Positions 1 to 9,952 are shown, counted from the first letter of the stretch. The stretch: DNA of 43,427 nucleotides from Aquabacterium sp. (GCF_030652515.1 NZ_JAUSAR010000089.1:1-43427); one strand, 5' to 3'. The notes: generated from the sequence alone by a model not told the origin. A program made the numbers and translations.

Positions 1-247
1 TGCCGTGGTTGGTCAGCAGGGTCCAGACCAGGTCATCGTCGACACGCATGCGGCACAGCAGGGTGTTGGAGGAGGCGATCTTCAACACCTGGGCGGGCGA
101 CAACATGGCGATCATGGTGGCGGCTTCTTCCGACATGCCCAGGCGGAACAAAGCTTGTTCGCGGTCGGCGCGGATCAGGCTCTGGGCCAGCATCAGGTAC
201 GACAGGTTGGTTTCGCGGATTTCCATCAGGATTTGGTCGGCGTTCAT
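1..247 (-). CDS. flhD: Flagellar transcriptional activator FlhD (N-terminal part, cut by window edge)
   Basis: The minus strand reads an open frame from an ATG at 247 off the left edge (82 codons). The translation begins MNADQILMEIRETNLSYLML and continues through AQSLIRADREQALFRLGMSEE. This matches the start of FlhD, including the conserved NLSYLxLAQ and AMFRLG-like segments. FlhD forms the FlhD4C2 complex that switches on class II flagellar genes. A GGAG Shine-Dalgarno sequence lies about 8 bases before the ATG. The usual length is 105-120 residues, so roughly a quarter to a third is missing beyond position 1, and flhC would be expected next. The 3' end cannot be judged here. Confidence 0.9.
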   Translation of the reverse strand, partial: MNADQILMEIRETNLSYLMLAQSLIRADREQALFRLGMSEEAATMIAMLSPAQVLKIASSNTLLCRMRVDDDLVWTLLTNHG

Positions 248-446
248 GTGTGGGCTCCAGGGTGTCTTGGCTATCGAGTGGGGGTGGGATTTGCGTCTCA
301 CCATGGAATGGATTCTGCGCAGTCACCCGGGATAACTGAATAGGGTGGCCGCTGTAAGGCGCGTCGGGTCTGCGCTGCCTGTCTTGTAGGAAGAAACCTG
401 ACAAAGCGGTTTTGTCGGCCGCAGAAACAGGCCAAAACCCATGCAG

Positions 447-469
447 AAAAAAGCCCGGCAATGCCGGGC
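447..469 (-). terminator. Rho-independent terminator of the desaturase operon
   Basis: Reading the minus strand, GCCCGGC, a 3-base loop and GCCGGGC are followed directly by TTTTTT. The 7-bp GC stem with a T run is a classical intrinsic terminator, placed 46 bases past the stop of the last desaturase gene. It isolates that operon from flhD downstream. Confidence 0.85.
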
Positions 470-515
470 CAGTCTCACGATGTGAACGCCTGGAAGCCCC
501 AGGCCGTGCCCTGTG

Positions 516-1703
516 TCACGAAGGGGCGTGGGCGGACGCTTGCGCCGCGGTGGCGGGGCGCGACATGGGGCTCTCGCCGCCCGGAAAACTGTGGCGAAGC
601 ACGCGCCAAAGCACTGTCGGAAACTGCCTGGCCAGACTACCTGTGTTGTAGGGCACGCCATACCGCGTGCAGATCTCGCGCACACGGGGCGCGAACTGCG
701 CGTAACGATGCGAGGGCAGGTCCGGGAACAGGTGGTGCTCGATCTGGTGGCTCAGGTGCCCGGTCATGAAATTGAAGACCTTTCCGCCGCTGATGTTGGC
801 CGATCCCAGGCACTGGCGCAGGTAATACTGCCCTTTGGTTTCCGTCTTCAGGTCCGCCGGATCAAAGGTGTGGACCTGGTCGGTGAAATGCCCGCAGAAG
901 ATCGTCACGAAGGTCCACAGGTTGCGGATCACATTGGCGACGACATGGCCCAGCAGCGAGGCACCCACGCCGAACCAGAAGCCATGGCCCAGCACCAGGC
1001 TGGCCACACCGCCCAGCACCGGCCACAGCAGGTAATCCTTTTTGATCTGGCGCCACATCTTGGCGCGGGCCGCAGGCCACAGCCGCGCGATGTTCAGCTT
1101 GGTGGCCTCGCGGTCGTTGCGCAGTTGCTCGAAGGCCATGTTGTGAATGCCGATGGCCCATTCAAAGATGAAGGCCACGACCACCATGTAAAGGGCTTGC
1201 ACCGCGTGGCGAGGCTCCCACGGCGTGTCACTGGACAGTCGCAGAAAACCATACCCAAAGTCGCGGTCAATGCCCTCGACGTTGGTGTAGTAATGATGCA
1301 TGTGGTTGTGGGACTCCTTCCAGTTCTGCTGGCTGCAGACCGTGTCCCAATCACAGGTGATGCCCTCGAAGCGTGGGTCGTTCAGCCAGCTGTACTGGCC
1401 GTGCATCACGTTGTGCCCGAACTCCATGTTCTCGATGCACTTGCTCAGGCCCAGCAGCACCGCGCCCAGCAACCCGATGGGCCAACCGATGGCGGCCAAA
1501 GTCAACAAGCCCCGCCCCGCCGATTCCAGCCCTCGGATCAAGTACAGCACGTGCCGGATGTAGTGCGAATCAGCCTCGCCCAGGCTGGCCTTGAAGTCAA
1601 CGCGGACTTGGTCAAGCTCGCGCGCAAAGGCGTCGAACTCTGCCGCCGTCCGGGGCCCAGGCGTGATCCGCATGGCTGGGCGGCTGGCAGCGTTGGCGCT
1701 CAT
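516..1703 (-). CDS. Membrane fatty acid desaturase (paralogue 2 of operon)
   Basis: This 395-residue integral membrane di-iron desaturase belongs to the FA_desaturase family. The three histidine boxes are visible: HNVMH at residues 97-101, HNHMHH at 132-137 and HQIEHH at 319-324. Hydrophobic stretches around 68-86, 170-186 and 228-270 would span the inner membrane. Such enzymes put a double bond into an acyl chain on a lipid or CoA, using O2 and electrons from a ferredoxin-type donor. It is the third gene of a reductase-desaturase-desaturase operon, and its ATG lies 1 base past the stop of its paralogue. The two desaturases align over their whole length, which indicates tandem duplication. 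Substrate and double-bond position cannot be read from sequence. The C-terminal tail is about 15 residues, Ala/Ser-rich, and longer than in the paralogue. Confidence 0.92.
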   Translation of the reverse strand: MSANAASRPAMRITPGPRTAAEFDAFARELDQVRVDFKASLGEADSHYIRHVLYLIRGLESAGRGLLTLAAIGWPIGLLGAVLLGLSKCIENMEFGHNVMHGQYSWLNDPRFEGITCDWDTVCSQQNWKESHNHMHHYYTNVEGIDRDFGYGFLRLSSDTPWEPRHAVQALYMVVVAFIFEWAIGIHNMAFEQLRNDREATKLNIARLWPAARAKMWRQIKKDYLLWPVLGGVASLVLGHGFWFGVGASLLGHVVANVIRNLWTFVTIFCGHFTDQVHTFDPADLKTETKGQYYLRQCLGSANISGGKVFNFMTGHLSHQIEHHLFPDLPSHRYAQFAPRVREICTRYGVPYNTGSLARQFPTVLWRVLRHSFPGGESPMSRPATAAQASAHAPS

Positions 1704-1704
1704 T

Positions 1705-2856
1705 TCATGCGTTCTCGGGCATGATCGATTCGACGGCGATGTGGACGGCCTTGTGCGGGCCGCCCGGCAGGCTGTAGCGCGCCACGCGCTTGAGCACGGT
1801 CATCAACTGCCAGGCGAACTTGCCGGTGTTGTAGGGCACGCCGTACTTGGCGCACACAGCCTGCACCTTGGGAGCCATCTCGGCATAACGGTTGGCGGGG
1901 ATGTCGGGAAAGAGGTGGTGCTCGACCTGGTGGCTCAGGTTGCCGCTCATGAAGTGCATCCAGCGGCCACCCTGGATGTTGGCCGAACCCAGGATCTGGC
2001 GCAGGTACCATTGGCCCTTTGATTCGTTCTGGATCGACTGCTTGCTGAAGGTGTAGATGTCATCCGTGAAGTGGCCGCAGAAGATGATGGCCCAGGCCCA
2101 GACGTTGCGGATGATGTTGGCGGCGAAGTTGCCGACCAGCACGGCAACGCCGGCATCCACCGCGTGGCCGAATGGCATGGCCAGGGCGGCGGCCAGCAAA
2201 GGCCAGGCGGCGTAGTCGCGCAGGAACTGGCGGGCGAATTTCTTGCGCACCACCAGCCACTGCGGCCGCACGTCTGCCCACTTGCGGCGGCCGATCACCA
2301 CCTTGTCGACCTGCATGTCGTGCACGGCGACGAACCACTCGAAATACAAGGCCAGCAGGGCCGTCAACAGCAACTGGAAGGGGTGCAGCCAGCTCCAGCG
2401 CAGGTCGTTGGACAGGCGCAGCAGGCCGTAGCCAAAGTCACGGTCCATGCCAATGACATTGGTGTAGGTGTGGTGCACGAAGTTGTGGGCATGGCGCCAT
2501 TCAGAGGCCGGGCAGGTGTTGTCCCAGTCGAAGGTGTCGCCATGGAAGCGCGGGTCGTTCATGAAGTTGTACTGGCCGTGCATCACGTTGTGGCCCAACT
2601 CCATGTTGTCCACGATCTTGGAGATGCCCAGCAGCAGCGTGCCCAAAAACCACGTGGGCGGGAACCAGCCAAACAGCAGCAGCGCGCGGCCCAGGGCTTC
2701 GGTCACGCGCACCGTGCGCAGCACCTTGCGGATGTGCTGGGCATCTTGCTCACCGACGAGCTTGCGCGCCTCGTCGCCAATGGCGTCCAGGTCTCGTTGA
2801 AAGGCGTCCATCTGCTCGATGGTCTTGGGGCCGATCTGTTTCGTGGGGTGATTCAT
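1705..2856 (-). CDS. Membrane fatty acid desaturase (paralogue 1 of operon)
   Basis: This 383-residue FA_desaturase family protein has all three histidine boxes: HNVMH at 89-93, HNFVHH at 124-129 and HQVEHH at 309-314. Hydrophobic regions near 56-78, 160-178 and 215-260 fit the usual hairpin membrane topology. I chose the ATG at 2856, which gives the N-terminus MNHPTKQ. An in-frame TTG at 2877 would add seven residues but has no better ribosome site. The gene starts 25 bases after the stop of the reductase and runs 1 base from the next desaturase, so the three are very likely co-transcribed. It is closely similar to that downstream paralogue (GHNVMHGQY and LRQ-LGSANI are shared). Electron supply from the adjacent 2Fe-2S reductase is inferred from the operon. 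The arrangement resembles Pseudomonas desB with its oxidoreductase. Confidence 0.92.
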   Translation of the reverse strand: MNHPTKQIGPKTIEQMDAFQRDLDAIGDEARKLVGEQDAQHIRKVLRTVRVTEALGRALLLFGWFPPTWFLGTLLLGISKIVDNMELGHNVMHGQYNFMNDPRFHGDTFDWDNTCPASEWRHAHNFVHHTYTNVIGMDRDFGYGLLRLSNDLRWSWLHPFQLLLTALLALYFEWFVAVHDMQVDKVVIGRRKWADVRPQWLVVRKKFARQFLRDYAAWPLLAAALAMPFGHAVDAGVAVLVGNFAANIIRNVWAWAIIFCGHFTDDIYTFSKQSIQNESKGQWYLRQILGSANIQGGRWMHFMSGNLSHQVEHHLFPDIPANRYAEMAPKVQAVCAKYGVPYNTGKFAWQLMTVLKRVARYSLPGGPHKAVHIAVESIMPENA

Positions 2857-2881
2857 GGTCGTACCTGCCAGGCTCAATCAA

Positions 2882-4021
2882 TCAATTCAGGGATTCAAGG
2901 TCGAGGTCGCTCATCGCCGCGCTGACGCACAGGCGGATGGGCTGGCCTTCGCCATCGATGCGGGCGCCAGAGGTCAGGTCGCGCACGCTGCCACTGCGCA
3001 AGCGGCAGGTGCATTCGTGGCAGATGCCCTGGCGGCAGCCGTGTTTCAAGGTCAATCCGGCGGTTTCGCCCGCGATCAGGATGGTCTGGTCGCCGGGGGC
3101 CGAGAAGCTGCGCGTCTGGTGCGCACGTTCCATCTGCACCGTGTGCACCGCGTGGGTGTCGCCGCTGGGCTTGGCCGGCGCGAAAGCTTCCAGGTGCAAT
3201 TGGGCACCGATGCCGGCGTCCAGCCACAACTGGCGGGCGGCGTCCATCAAGGGGGCAGGGCCGCAGCAGTAGGCGGGCACCTGGCGCCATTGCGGCGCGG
3301 CCTGGTCCAGCAGGGCGATGTCCAGCACCTGCTGTGCTGTCTGGGTGCCGGGCACATTGGCCGTGTTGGCCACGCTGTCGATGGCGACGTAGTTGAACTG
3401 TGGCCAGCGTTGGGCCATGTCGTCCAGGGCCTGGGCAAAGATGCGGTCTTCACGGCCGCGCGCGAAGTAGATCAGCGTGGCGCGGGTGGGGGCCTGGCTG
3501 CGCAACAGGTGCTCCAGCATGGCCATGCACGGCGTGATGCCGCTGCCACCGGCCATCAGCAGGACTTCAGCAGGTGCGGCGGTGGGCAGCGTGAAGGCGC
3601 CCCCCGCTTGGTCGATCTCGATGATGTCGCCGACCTGGGTGCGTTCGTTCAGGTGGTTGGACATCAAGCCGCCGGGCTGGCGCTGCACGGTGATGGCAAA
3701 ACGGTCCTGGCGGCCGTCGATGCTGCGGGGCGAGTAGGCACGGCGGTGGCGCACGCCATCAATCACCACGCTGAACAGGATGAACTGGCCGGGCCGAAGA
3801 CCACGGAAGGCCGAACCGGCTTGCAGCACCAGGGTGGTGGCGCCCGGCGTTTCAGATTGTTTGGCGATGACCCGCGCATGCAGGCGCGTCACGGTCAACA
3901 GCGGGCTGATGAGGCTGAGGGTGTCGTCGAAGGCCAGGGGGCTGATGCCCCAGTGCGTCAGCCACCCCGACACGCGGCCCATGGCCGAGGGCGTCAAGGA
4001 GGGTGAGGATGAATCAGCCAT
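2882..4021 (-). CDS. Ferredoxin reductase-type flavoprotein with C-terminal 2Fe-2S domain
   Basis: This 379-residue protein has three modules. The first is an FAD-binding barrel with the RAYS motif at 94-97. The second is an NAD(P)H domain with GGSGITP at 158-164 and CGP at 253-255. The third is a plant-type 2Fe-2S ferredoxin domain with cysteines 329, 334, 337 and 365. This layout moves electrons from NAD(P)H through FAD to 2Fe-2S within one chain. As first gene of the operon it probably powers the two desaturases that follow, as in other bacterial desaturase clusters (inference). I chose the ATG at 4021 because it gives the N-terminus MADSSSPS and has a GGAG 10 bases upstream. An upstream in-frame start at 4081 would add 20 residues without a ribosome site. 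Confidence 0.9.
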   Translation of the reverse strand: MADSSSPSLTPSAMGRVSGWLTHWGISPLAFDDTLSLISPLLTVTRLHARVIAKQSETPGATTLVLQAGSAFRGLRPGQFILFSVVIDGVRHRRAYSPRSIDGRQDRFAITVQRQPGGLMSNHLNERTQVGDIIEIDQAGGAFTLPTAAPAEVLLMAGGSGITPCMAMLEHLLRSQAPTRATLIYFARGREDRIFAQALDDMAQRWPQFNYVAIDSVANTANVPGTQTAQQVLDIALLDQAAPQWRQVPAYCCGPAPLMDAARQLWLDAGIGAQLHLEAFAPAKPSGDTHAVHTVQMERAHQTRSFSAPGDQTILIAGETAGLTLKHGCRQGICHECTCRLRSGSVRDLTSGARIDGEGQPIRLCVSAAMSDLDLESLN

Positions 4022-4085
4022 CAGGGGAAAACTCCGGGCAACAAGACAACAGTGAAGCTCGCCGAGAATAACTGCAAGCATGCAA

Positions 4086-4105
4086 CATTAATCGTTAGTT
4101 TAATG
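4086..4105. promoter_or_regulatory. AT-rich palindrome, candidate operator of the desaturase operon
   Basis: CATTAA and TTAATG form a perfect 6-bp inverted repeat around an 8-base spacer, in an AT-rich island within GC-rich DNA. It lies 65-84 bases before the reductase ATG (minus strand), in the intergenic region shared with the transposase gene. Position and symmetry fit a repressor or activator site. No regulator gene is adjacent, so its identity is open. Confidence 0.35.
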
Positions 4106-4235
4106 CACATGTGTATAGCGTACTGCCCAAGGCTTTTCGGGGCATCGGGGGAAGTCCTTGAAATCTCAGGGTTCCCCCGCAAACAAGGGGGTTCCGTCCC
4201 TCTGTCACGCAGGGCTACTTTTGCCGGACAATTCA

Positions 4236-4246
4236 GGGTCAGACCC
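4236..4246. repeat. Left copy of inverted repeat flanking the REP-associated transposase
   Basis: GGGTCAGACCC is a perfect palindrome around one base, located 19 bases before the transposase ATG. The 11-mer AGGGTCAGACC starting at 4235 recurs in inverted orientation at 5053-5063, behind the gene. Short palindromes of this kind are typical of sequences associated with REP-associated tyrosine transposases (RAYTs). Confidence 0.5.
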
Positions 4247-4264
4247 GAATCCAAGGAGCAAGCC

Positions 4265-4987
4265 ATGGCGCGCATGCCACGTTTGAGCGGGGCCGAGTGG
4301 CCCCACATGGTGGTTCAGCATGTCCACGAAGGGCAGGCTCTGGTGCGGGACGAAACCGATGTCGCCTTGCTGCTGCGCACCTTGAAGGAGGTGGCCAGAG
4401 AGGAATCGGTGGCCATCCACGCCTATGTCATCGCCATTGACCACCTTCACTTGCTGGCCACACCCTCTACCGATGACGGTTTGAGCAGGCTGATGCAGTC
4501 TGTGGGGCGGCGCTATGTGGCGGCCTACAACCGGCGCCATGACCGCCGGGGCGGTTTATGGTCGGGCCGCTACCGCTGCACGGTGATCGAGGCGGCGCGG
4601 TACTTGCTTGATTGCATGGTTTTCATCGAGCAACATGCTTTGCGGACGGGTGCGGTGCAGCAGTTGACGGAGGACCGGTGGTCCAGCGTGGGCCACCACC
4701 TTGGTTTGCGGGTGGATCCTCTGATCCAGGACCATCCGCTGTTCTGGGCCCTGGGCAACACGCCCTTCGACCGCGAGGCGGCCTGGCGCAAGCGCCTGGA
4801 GCAGGGCTTGTCGCACAGGCAAGTATTGGATTTGTCGAATGCAACGCACAAGGGGTGGGCTTTGGGTGGTGATGATTTTCTTCAGAAGGTTCAGGTGGCG
4901 CTGGGGCGGCATGTCCAGCCCAAACCGCGCGGGCGACCCCGGCGCTTGATCACGGTGACGGACGAGGCACCGAAAGAGGGCGTTTGA
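4265..4987 (+). CDS. REP-associated tyrosine transposase (Y1_Tnp / RAYT family)
   Basis: This 240-residue single-strand DNA transposase-like protein belongs to the RAYT group of HUH endonucleases. The HUH motif is H60-L-H62 within the segment AIDHLHLLATP. The family helix RRYVAAYNRRH at 82-92 carries the candidate nucleophile tyrosines (Y84, Y88). The downstream GGLWSGRYR signature is also present. RAYTs act on REP palindromes and are usually single-copy and immobile. The ATG at 4265 was chosen because AAGGAG lies 9 bases upstream; the longer frame from 4052 has no support. The basic tail PKPRGRPRR near the C-terminus resembles an AT-hook-like DNA-binding patch. The frame is intact and catalytic residues are kept, so it could be active. 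It is bounded by an inverted AGGGTCAGACC repeat. Confidence 0.88.
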   Translation: MARMPRLSGAEWPHMVVQHVHEGQALVRDETDVALLLRTLKEVAREESVAIHAYVIAIDHLHLLATPSTDDGLSRLMQSVGRRYVAAYNRRHDRRGGLWSGRYRCTVIEAARYLLDCMVFIEQHALRTGAVQQLTEDRWSSVGHHLGLRVDPLIQDHPLFWALGNTPFDREAAWRKRLEQGLSHRQVLDLSNATHKGWALGGDDFLQKVQVALGRHVQPKPRGRPRRLITVTDEAPKEGV

Positions 4988-5052
4988 CTTGCAAACATTC
5001 GTGATGTGTCCCCGATTAAATCCCATGAACCTGTCGTTGATAAGTTAATTGT

Positions 5053-5063
5053 GGTCTGACCCT
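5053..5063. repeat. Right copy of inverted repeat flanking the REP-associated transposase
   Basis: GGTCTGACCCT is the reverse complement of the 11-mer beginning at 4235. The two copies bracket the transposase gene at 30 bases upstream of its start and 65 bases past its stop. The copy is itself a palindrome (GGTC-T-GACC). Confidence 0.5.
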
Positions 5064-5074
5064 ATTAAATGAAC

Positions 5075-5103
5075 TTGAAATTGGCTGCCCCGCGCAGTAT
5101 CCT
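5075..5103 (+). promoter_or_regulatory. Probable sigma-70 promoter of gltBD
   Basis: TTGAAA at 5075-5080 and TATCCT at 5098-5103 are separated by exactly 17 bases. Transcription would start near 5110, giving a leader of about 40 bases before the gltB ATG at 5152. It lies just outside the right-hand transposase repeat, so gltBD has its own promoter. Confidence 0.5.
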
Positions 5104-5151
5104 CGGGCTTCTTTGCCGTTGTTTTATCTCCACTCACCTCTGGAGCGCGCC

Positions 5152-8100
5152 ATGAACCAGGCGACTTCGGGAACTCAGTTCCCCACCTCAACCGAAGCTT
5201 CCACCTCGGCCACCAAACAAGAAATCCTGCATGCCGCCGAGCACGGGATGTACGCCAACGCCGAGCATGACGCCTGCGGCGTGGGCTTCGTGGCGCACAT
5301 CAAGGGCCAAAAAGCCCACAGCATCGTGCGCCAGGGCTTGCAGATCCTGGAAAACATCGACCACCGGGGTGCGGTGGGTGCCGATCCGTTGATGGGCGAC
5401 GGCGCCGGTCTGCTGATCCAGATCCCCGACGAGTTCTACCGCGCCGAGATGGCCAAGCAGGGTGTTGATTTGCCCCCGCCCGGCGAATACGGCGTGGGCA
5501 TGATCTTCCTGCCCAAGGAAAGCGCTTCGCGCCTGGCGTGCGAGCAAGAGATGGAACGCGCCATCAAGGCCGAAGGCCAGGTGCTGCTGGGCTGGCGTGA
5601 TGTGCCGGTGGACCGCGACATGCCCATGTCGCCCACCGTGCGCGAAAAAGAGCCGGTCATGCGCCAGGTGTTCGTGGGCCGCGGCCCCGACATCCTGGTG
5701 CCCGATGCGCTCGAGCGCAAGCTCTACGTCATCCGCAAGACGGCGTCCAGCAAGATCTCCAGCCTGAACCTGACGCATGGCGGCGAGTACTACGTGCCCA
5801 GCATGTCGTGCCGCACCATCATCTACAAGGGGCTGCTGCTGGCCGACCAGGTCGGCAAGTACTACCTCGACCTGGCCGACGAGCGCGTGACCTCGGCCCT
5901 GGCCCTGGTGCATCAGCGTTTTTCGACCAACACCTTCCCCGAATGGCCGCTGGCCCACCCCTACCGCATGGTGGCGCACAACGGTGAGATCAACACTGTC
6001 AAGGGCAACTTCAACTGGATGCGCGCCCGTGAAGGCGTGATGAAGTCGCCCGTGCTGGGCGATGACCTCAAGAAGCTCTACCCCATCAGCATGGACGGGC
6101 AGTCGGACACGGCCACCTTCGACAACGCGCTCGAGTTGCTGACCATGTCGGGTTACCCGCTGGCGCAAGCCGCGATGATGATGATCCCGGAAGCCTGGGA
6201 GCAGCACTCGACCATGGACGAGCGCCGCCGCGCCTTCTATGAATACCACGCCGCCATGATGGAACCCTGGGACGGCCCGGCCGCCATGGTCTTCACCGAC
6301 GGCCGCCAGATCGGCGCCACGCTGGACCGCAATGGTCTGCGCCCCGCCCGCTTCATCATCACCGACGACGACCTGGTGGTCCTGGCCTCGGAATCGGGCG
6401 TGCTGCCCATCCCTGAGAACAAGATCATCAAGAAGTGGCGCCTGCAGCCCGGCAAGATGCTGCTGATCGACTTCGAGCAAGGCCGCATCATCAACGACGA
6501 AGAGCTCAAGGCCCAGTTCACGCAGGCCAAGCCCTACCGTCAGTGGATCGAGAACGTCCGCATCAAGCTGGACACCATCGAGGCCAGCGGCGCCGTGGGC
6601 GAGTTCAGCGAATCGCTGCTCGACCGCCAGCAGGCTTTTGGCTACACGCAAGAAGACGTCAAGTTCCTGATGGCCCCCATGGCCACCAATGGCGAAGAGG
6701 CCACCGGCTCCATGGGCAATGACTCGCCCCTGGCCGTGCTGTCGGACAAGAACAAGCCGCTGTACAACTACTTCAAGCAGTTGTTCGCGCAAGTGACCAA
6801 CCCGCCGATCGACCCGATCCGCGAAGCGGTGGTGATGTCGCTGGTGTCCTTCATCGGACCCAAGCCCAACCTGCTGGACATCAACGCGGTGAACCCGCCG
6901 ATGCGCCTTGAAGTGTCCCAGCCCGTGCTGGACTTCAACGACATGGCGCGCCTGCGCAACATCGACAAGCACACCGGTGGCAAGTTCAAGCCTTACGAGA
7001 TCGACATCGTCTACCCGCTGGCCTGGGGCCACGAAGGTGTCGAAGCCAAGCTGGCCTCGCTGTGCGCCGAAGCGGTTGAGGCCATCCAGTCGGGTCACAA
7101 CATCCTGATCATCAGCGACCGCAAGATGGACCGCAGCAACATCGCCATCCCGGCTTTGCTGGCGCTGTCGGCCATTCACCATCACCTGGTCCGCAAGGGC
7201 CTGCGCACGTCCGCTGGCCTGGTGGTCGAGACCGCCACGGCGCGCGAAGTGCACAACTTCGCCGTGCTGGCCGGTTATGGCGCCGAAGCCGTCCACCCCT
7301 ACCTGGCGATGGAGACCTTGGTGTCCATGCACAAGGACCTGGGCGGTGATCTGTCGGCCGACAAGGCGATCTACAACTACGTCAAGGCGATTGGCAAGGG
7401 CCTGTCCAAGATCATGTCCAAGATGGGCGTGTCGACCTACATGTCTTACTGCGGCGCGCAGTTGTTCGAGGCCATTGGCCTGAACAAGGAGTTGATCGAC
7501 AAGTACTTCCGCGGCACGGCCACGCAAGTGGGCGGCATCGGCATCTTTGAAGTGGCCGAGGAAGGCATCCGCAACCACCGCGCTGCCTTCGGCAACGACC
7601 CGGTGCTGGAAAGCATGCTGGATGCTGGTGGCGAGTACGCCTGGCGCACCCGTGGTGAAGACCACATGTGGACGCCCGATGCGATCGCCAAGCTGCAGCA
7701 CAGCACGCGCGCCAACAAGTTCGACACCTACAAGGAATACGCGCAGATCATCAACGATCAGTCGCGTCGTCACCTGACCCTGCGCGGCCTGTTCGAGTTC
7801 AAGCTCGATCCGGCCAAGGCCATCCCGGTTGAAGAGGTCGAATCGGCGGCCGAGATCGTCAAGCGCTTTGCCACGGGCGCCATGTCGCTGGGTTCGATCA
7901 GCACCGAGGCGCACTCCACGCTGGCCTTGGCCATGAACCGCATCGGCGGCAAGAGCAACACTGGTGAAGGCGGCGAAGATGCGGCCCGTTATCGTCAAGA
8001 GCTCAAGGGCATCCCGATCAAGCAGGGCACCAAGGTGTCCGAGATCATCGGCGCCAATGTCGTTGAAGTGGACTACGAGATGAACGCCGGCGACAGCCTG

Positions 8101-9924
8101 CGCTCCAGGATCAAGCAAGTGGCGTCGGGCCGCTTCGGTGTCACCACCGAGTACCTCACATCCGCCGACCAGATCCAGATCAAGATGGCCCAGGGCGCCA
8201 AGCCTGGCGAAGGTGGCCAGCTGCCCGGCGGCAAGGTGTCCGACTACATCGGCAAGCTGCGCCACTCGGTGCCGGGCGTGGGGCTGATCTCGCCTCCGCC
8301 GCACCACGACATCTACTCGATCGAAGACCTGGCCCAGCTGATCCACGACCTGAAGAACGTCAACCCCGTGGCCGACATCTCGGTCAAGCTGGTGTCGGAA
8401 GTGGGCGTGGGCACGGTGGCGACCGGCGTGGCCAAGGCCAAGGCCGACCACATCGTGATCGCCGGCCATGACGGCGGCACGGGCGCTTCGCCCTGGTCGT
8501 CGATCAAGCATTGCGGCACGCCGTGGGAGCTGGGCCTGGCTGAGACGCAGCAGACCCTGGTGCTGAACCGCCTGCGCGGCCGCATCCGCCTGCAGGCCGA
8601 TGGCCAGATGAAGACCGGCCGCGACGTGGTCATCGGTGCGCTGTTGGGCGCTGACGAGTTCGGCTTCGCCACCGCACCGCTGGTGGTCGAAGGCTGCATC
8701 ATGATGCGCAAGTGCCACCTGAACACCTGCCCGGTGGGCGTGGCCACGCAAGACCCGGTGCTGCGCAAGAAGTTCTCTGGCAAGCCCGAGCATGTCGTCA
8801 ACTTCTTCTTCTTCATTGCCGAAGAAGCGCGCCAGATCATGGCGCAACTGGGCATCCGCAAGTTCGACGAACTGATCGGCCGCGCCGACCTGCTGGACAC
8901 CCGCAAGGGCGTCGAGCACTGGAAAGCCAAGGGCCTGGATTTCACCCGCGTGTTCGCGCTGCCGCCGGTGCCCGCCGACGTGCCTCGCCTGCACGTGTCG
9001 ACGCAAGACCACGGCCTGGACAAGGCCCTGGACGTGCGCCTGATCGAGAAGTCCCGCCCCGCCATCGAGCGTGGCGAAAAAGTCCAGTTCATGGAAGAGG
9101 CCCGCAACGTCAACCGCACCGTCGGCGCCATGCTGTCGGGCGAGCTGATCAAGCACCATCCCGATGGTTTGCCGGATCAAACCGTGTTCATCCAGATGGA
9201 AGGCACGGGCGGCCAATCCTTCGGCGCCTTCCTGGCCAAGGGCATCACCCTGTACCTGATCGGTGAAGCCAACGACTACACCGGCAAGGGCCTGAGCGGC
9301 GGCCGCGTGGTCGTTCGCCCCAGCATCGACTTCCGTGGCAACGCGGTCGACAACATCATCGTGGGCAACACGGTGCTGTACGGCGCGACCAGTGGTGAGG
9401 CCTTCTTCCGTGGTGTTGGCGGCGAGCGCTTCGGCGTGCGCCTGTCGGGCGCCACGGCGGTGGTCGAAGGCACGGGCGACCATGGTTGCGAATACATGAC
9501 CGGCGGTACCGTCGTCGTGTTGGGCCAGACCGGCCGCAACTTCGCAGCCGGCATGTCTGGCGGCGTAGCTTATGTCTACGACGAAGACGGCCAGTTCAAC
9601 AAGCGCGCCAACCTGGCCCAGGTCAGCCTGGAAAAGGTGCTGACCGCAGCCGACCAGCAAGCCGATGGCATCCCGCTGCACAACGGCGTGGCCGACGAAG
9701 CTTTGCTCAAGAAGCTGATCGAAGACCACCACCGCTGGACCGGATCGCTGCGTGCGCGCGAGATCCTGGACCAATGGAGCGCTTCGCTCAGCAAGTTCGT
9801 CAAGGTCTTCCCGCACGAATACCGCCGCGCCCTCACCGAGATGGGCGCCAAACAAGAAACCGTCGCCACCATCGCCAAAGCCAAGGACGATGTGAAGGCC
9901 AAGTCTGGCAAGGCCAAGGCCTGA
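5152..9924 (+). CDS. gltB: Glutamate synthase [NADPH] large (alpha) subunit
   Basis: This 1590-residue protein converts 2-oxoglutarate and glutamine, with NADPH electrons from GltD, to two glutamates (the GOGAT step of ammonia assimilation, cytosolic). The amidotransferase nucleophile is Cys42 in DACGVGF, so a propeptide of about 41 residues must be removed. The class II glutamine amidotransferase domain spans about 42-440, followed by a central linker domain. The FMN/2-oxoglutarate barrel covers about 850-1250 and contains the 3Fe-4S cysteines C1182, C1188 and C1193. The C-terminal glycine-rich beta-helix spans about 1290-1500. The ATG at 5152 has GGAG 6 bases upstream; a TTG at 5113 is unlikely. 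gltD follows after 28 bases. The N-terminal propeptide is longer than in E. coli, and the protein ends in a Lys/Ala-rich tail. A long antisense frame over the gene is a codon-bias shadow. Confidence 0.98.
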   Translation: MNQATSGTQFPTSTEASTSATKQEILHAAEHGMYANAEHDACGVGFVAHIKGQKAHSIVRQGLQILENIDHRGAVGADPLMGDGAGLLIQIPDEFYRAEMAKQGVDLPPPGEYGVGMIFLPKESASRLACEQEMERAIKAEGQVLLGWRDVPVDRDMPMSPTVREKEPVMRQVFVGRGPDILVPDALERKLYVIRKTASSKISSLNLTHGGEYYVPSMSCRTIIYKGLLLADQVGKYYLDLADERVTSALALVHQRFSTNTFPEWPLAHPYRMVAHNGEINTVKGNFNWMRAREGVMKSPVLGDDLKKLYPISMDGQSDTATFDNALELLTMSGYPLAQAAMMMIPEAWEQHSTMDERRRAFYEYHAAMMEPWDGPAAMVFTDGRQIGATLDRNGLRPARFIITDDDLVVLASESGVLPIPENKIIKKWRLQPGKMLLIDFEQGRIINDEELKAQFTQAKPYRQWIENVRIKLDTIEASGAVGEFSESLLDRQQAFGYTQEDVKFLMAPMATNGEEATGSMGNDSPLAVLSDKNKPLYNYFKQLFAQVTNPPIDPIREAVVMSLVSFIGPKPNLLDINAVNPPMRLEVSQPVLDFNDMARLRNIDKHTGGKFKPYEIDIVYPLAWGHEGVEAKLASLCAEAVEAIQSGHNILIISDRKMDRSNIAIPALLALSAIHHHLVRKGLRTSAGLVVETATAREVHNFAVLAGYGAEAVHPYLAMETLVSMHKDLGGDLSADKAIYNYVKAIGKGLSKIMSKMGVSTYMSYCGAQLFEAIGLNKELIDKYFRGTATQVGGIGIFEVAEEGIRNHRAAFGNDPVLESMLDAGGEYAWRTRGEDHMWTPDAIAKLQHSTRANKFDTYKEYAQIINDQSRRHLTLRGLFEFKLDPAKAIPVEEVESAAEIVKRFATGAMSLGSISTEAHSTLALAMNRIGGKSNTGEGGEDAARYRQELKGIPIKQGTKVSEIIGANVVEVDYEMNAGDSLRSRIKQVASGRFGVTTEYLTSADQIQIKMAQGAKPGEGGQLPGGKVSDYIGKLRHSVPGVGLISPPPHHDIYSIEDLAQLIHDLKNVNPVADISVKLVSEVGVGTVATGVAKAKADHIVIAGHDGGTGASPWSSIKHCGTPWELGLAETQQTLVLNRLRGRIRLQADGQMKTGRDVVIGALLGADEFGFATAPLVVEGCIMMRKCHLNTCPVGVATQDPVLRKKFSGKPEHVVNFFFFIAEEARQIMAQLGIRKFDELIGRADLLDTRKGVEHWKAKGLDFTRVFALPPVPADVPRLHVSTQDHGLDKALDVRLIEKSRPAIERGEKVQFMEEARNVNRTVGAMLSGELIKHHPDGLPDQTVFIQMEGTGGQSFGAFLAKGITLYLIGEANDYTGKGLSGGRVVVRPSIDFRGNAVDNIIVGNTVLYGATSGEAFFRGVGGERFGVRLSGATAVVEGTGDHGCEYMTGGTVVVLGQTGRNFAAGMSGGVAYVYDEDGQFNKRANLAQVSLEKVLTAADQQADGIPLHNGVADEALLKKLIEDHHRWTGSLRAREILDQWSASLSKFVKVFPHEYRRALTEMGAKQETVATIAKAKDDVKAKSGKAKA

Positions 9925-9952
9925 TCGGCCAGACACTCAGGAGTTCATCGAC

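Noticed and set aside
5188..9936. 1582-codon open frame antisense to gltB
   Set aside because: Mirror of codon bias in a GC-rich gene. The translation is His/Gln/Val/Gly-rich without any domain, while the plus strand encodes complete GltB.
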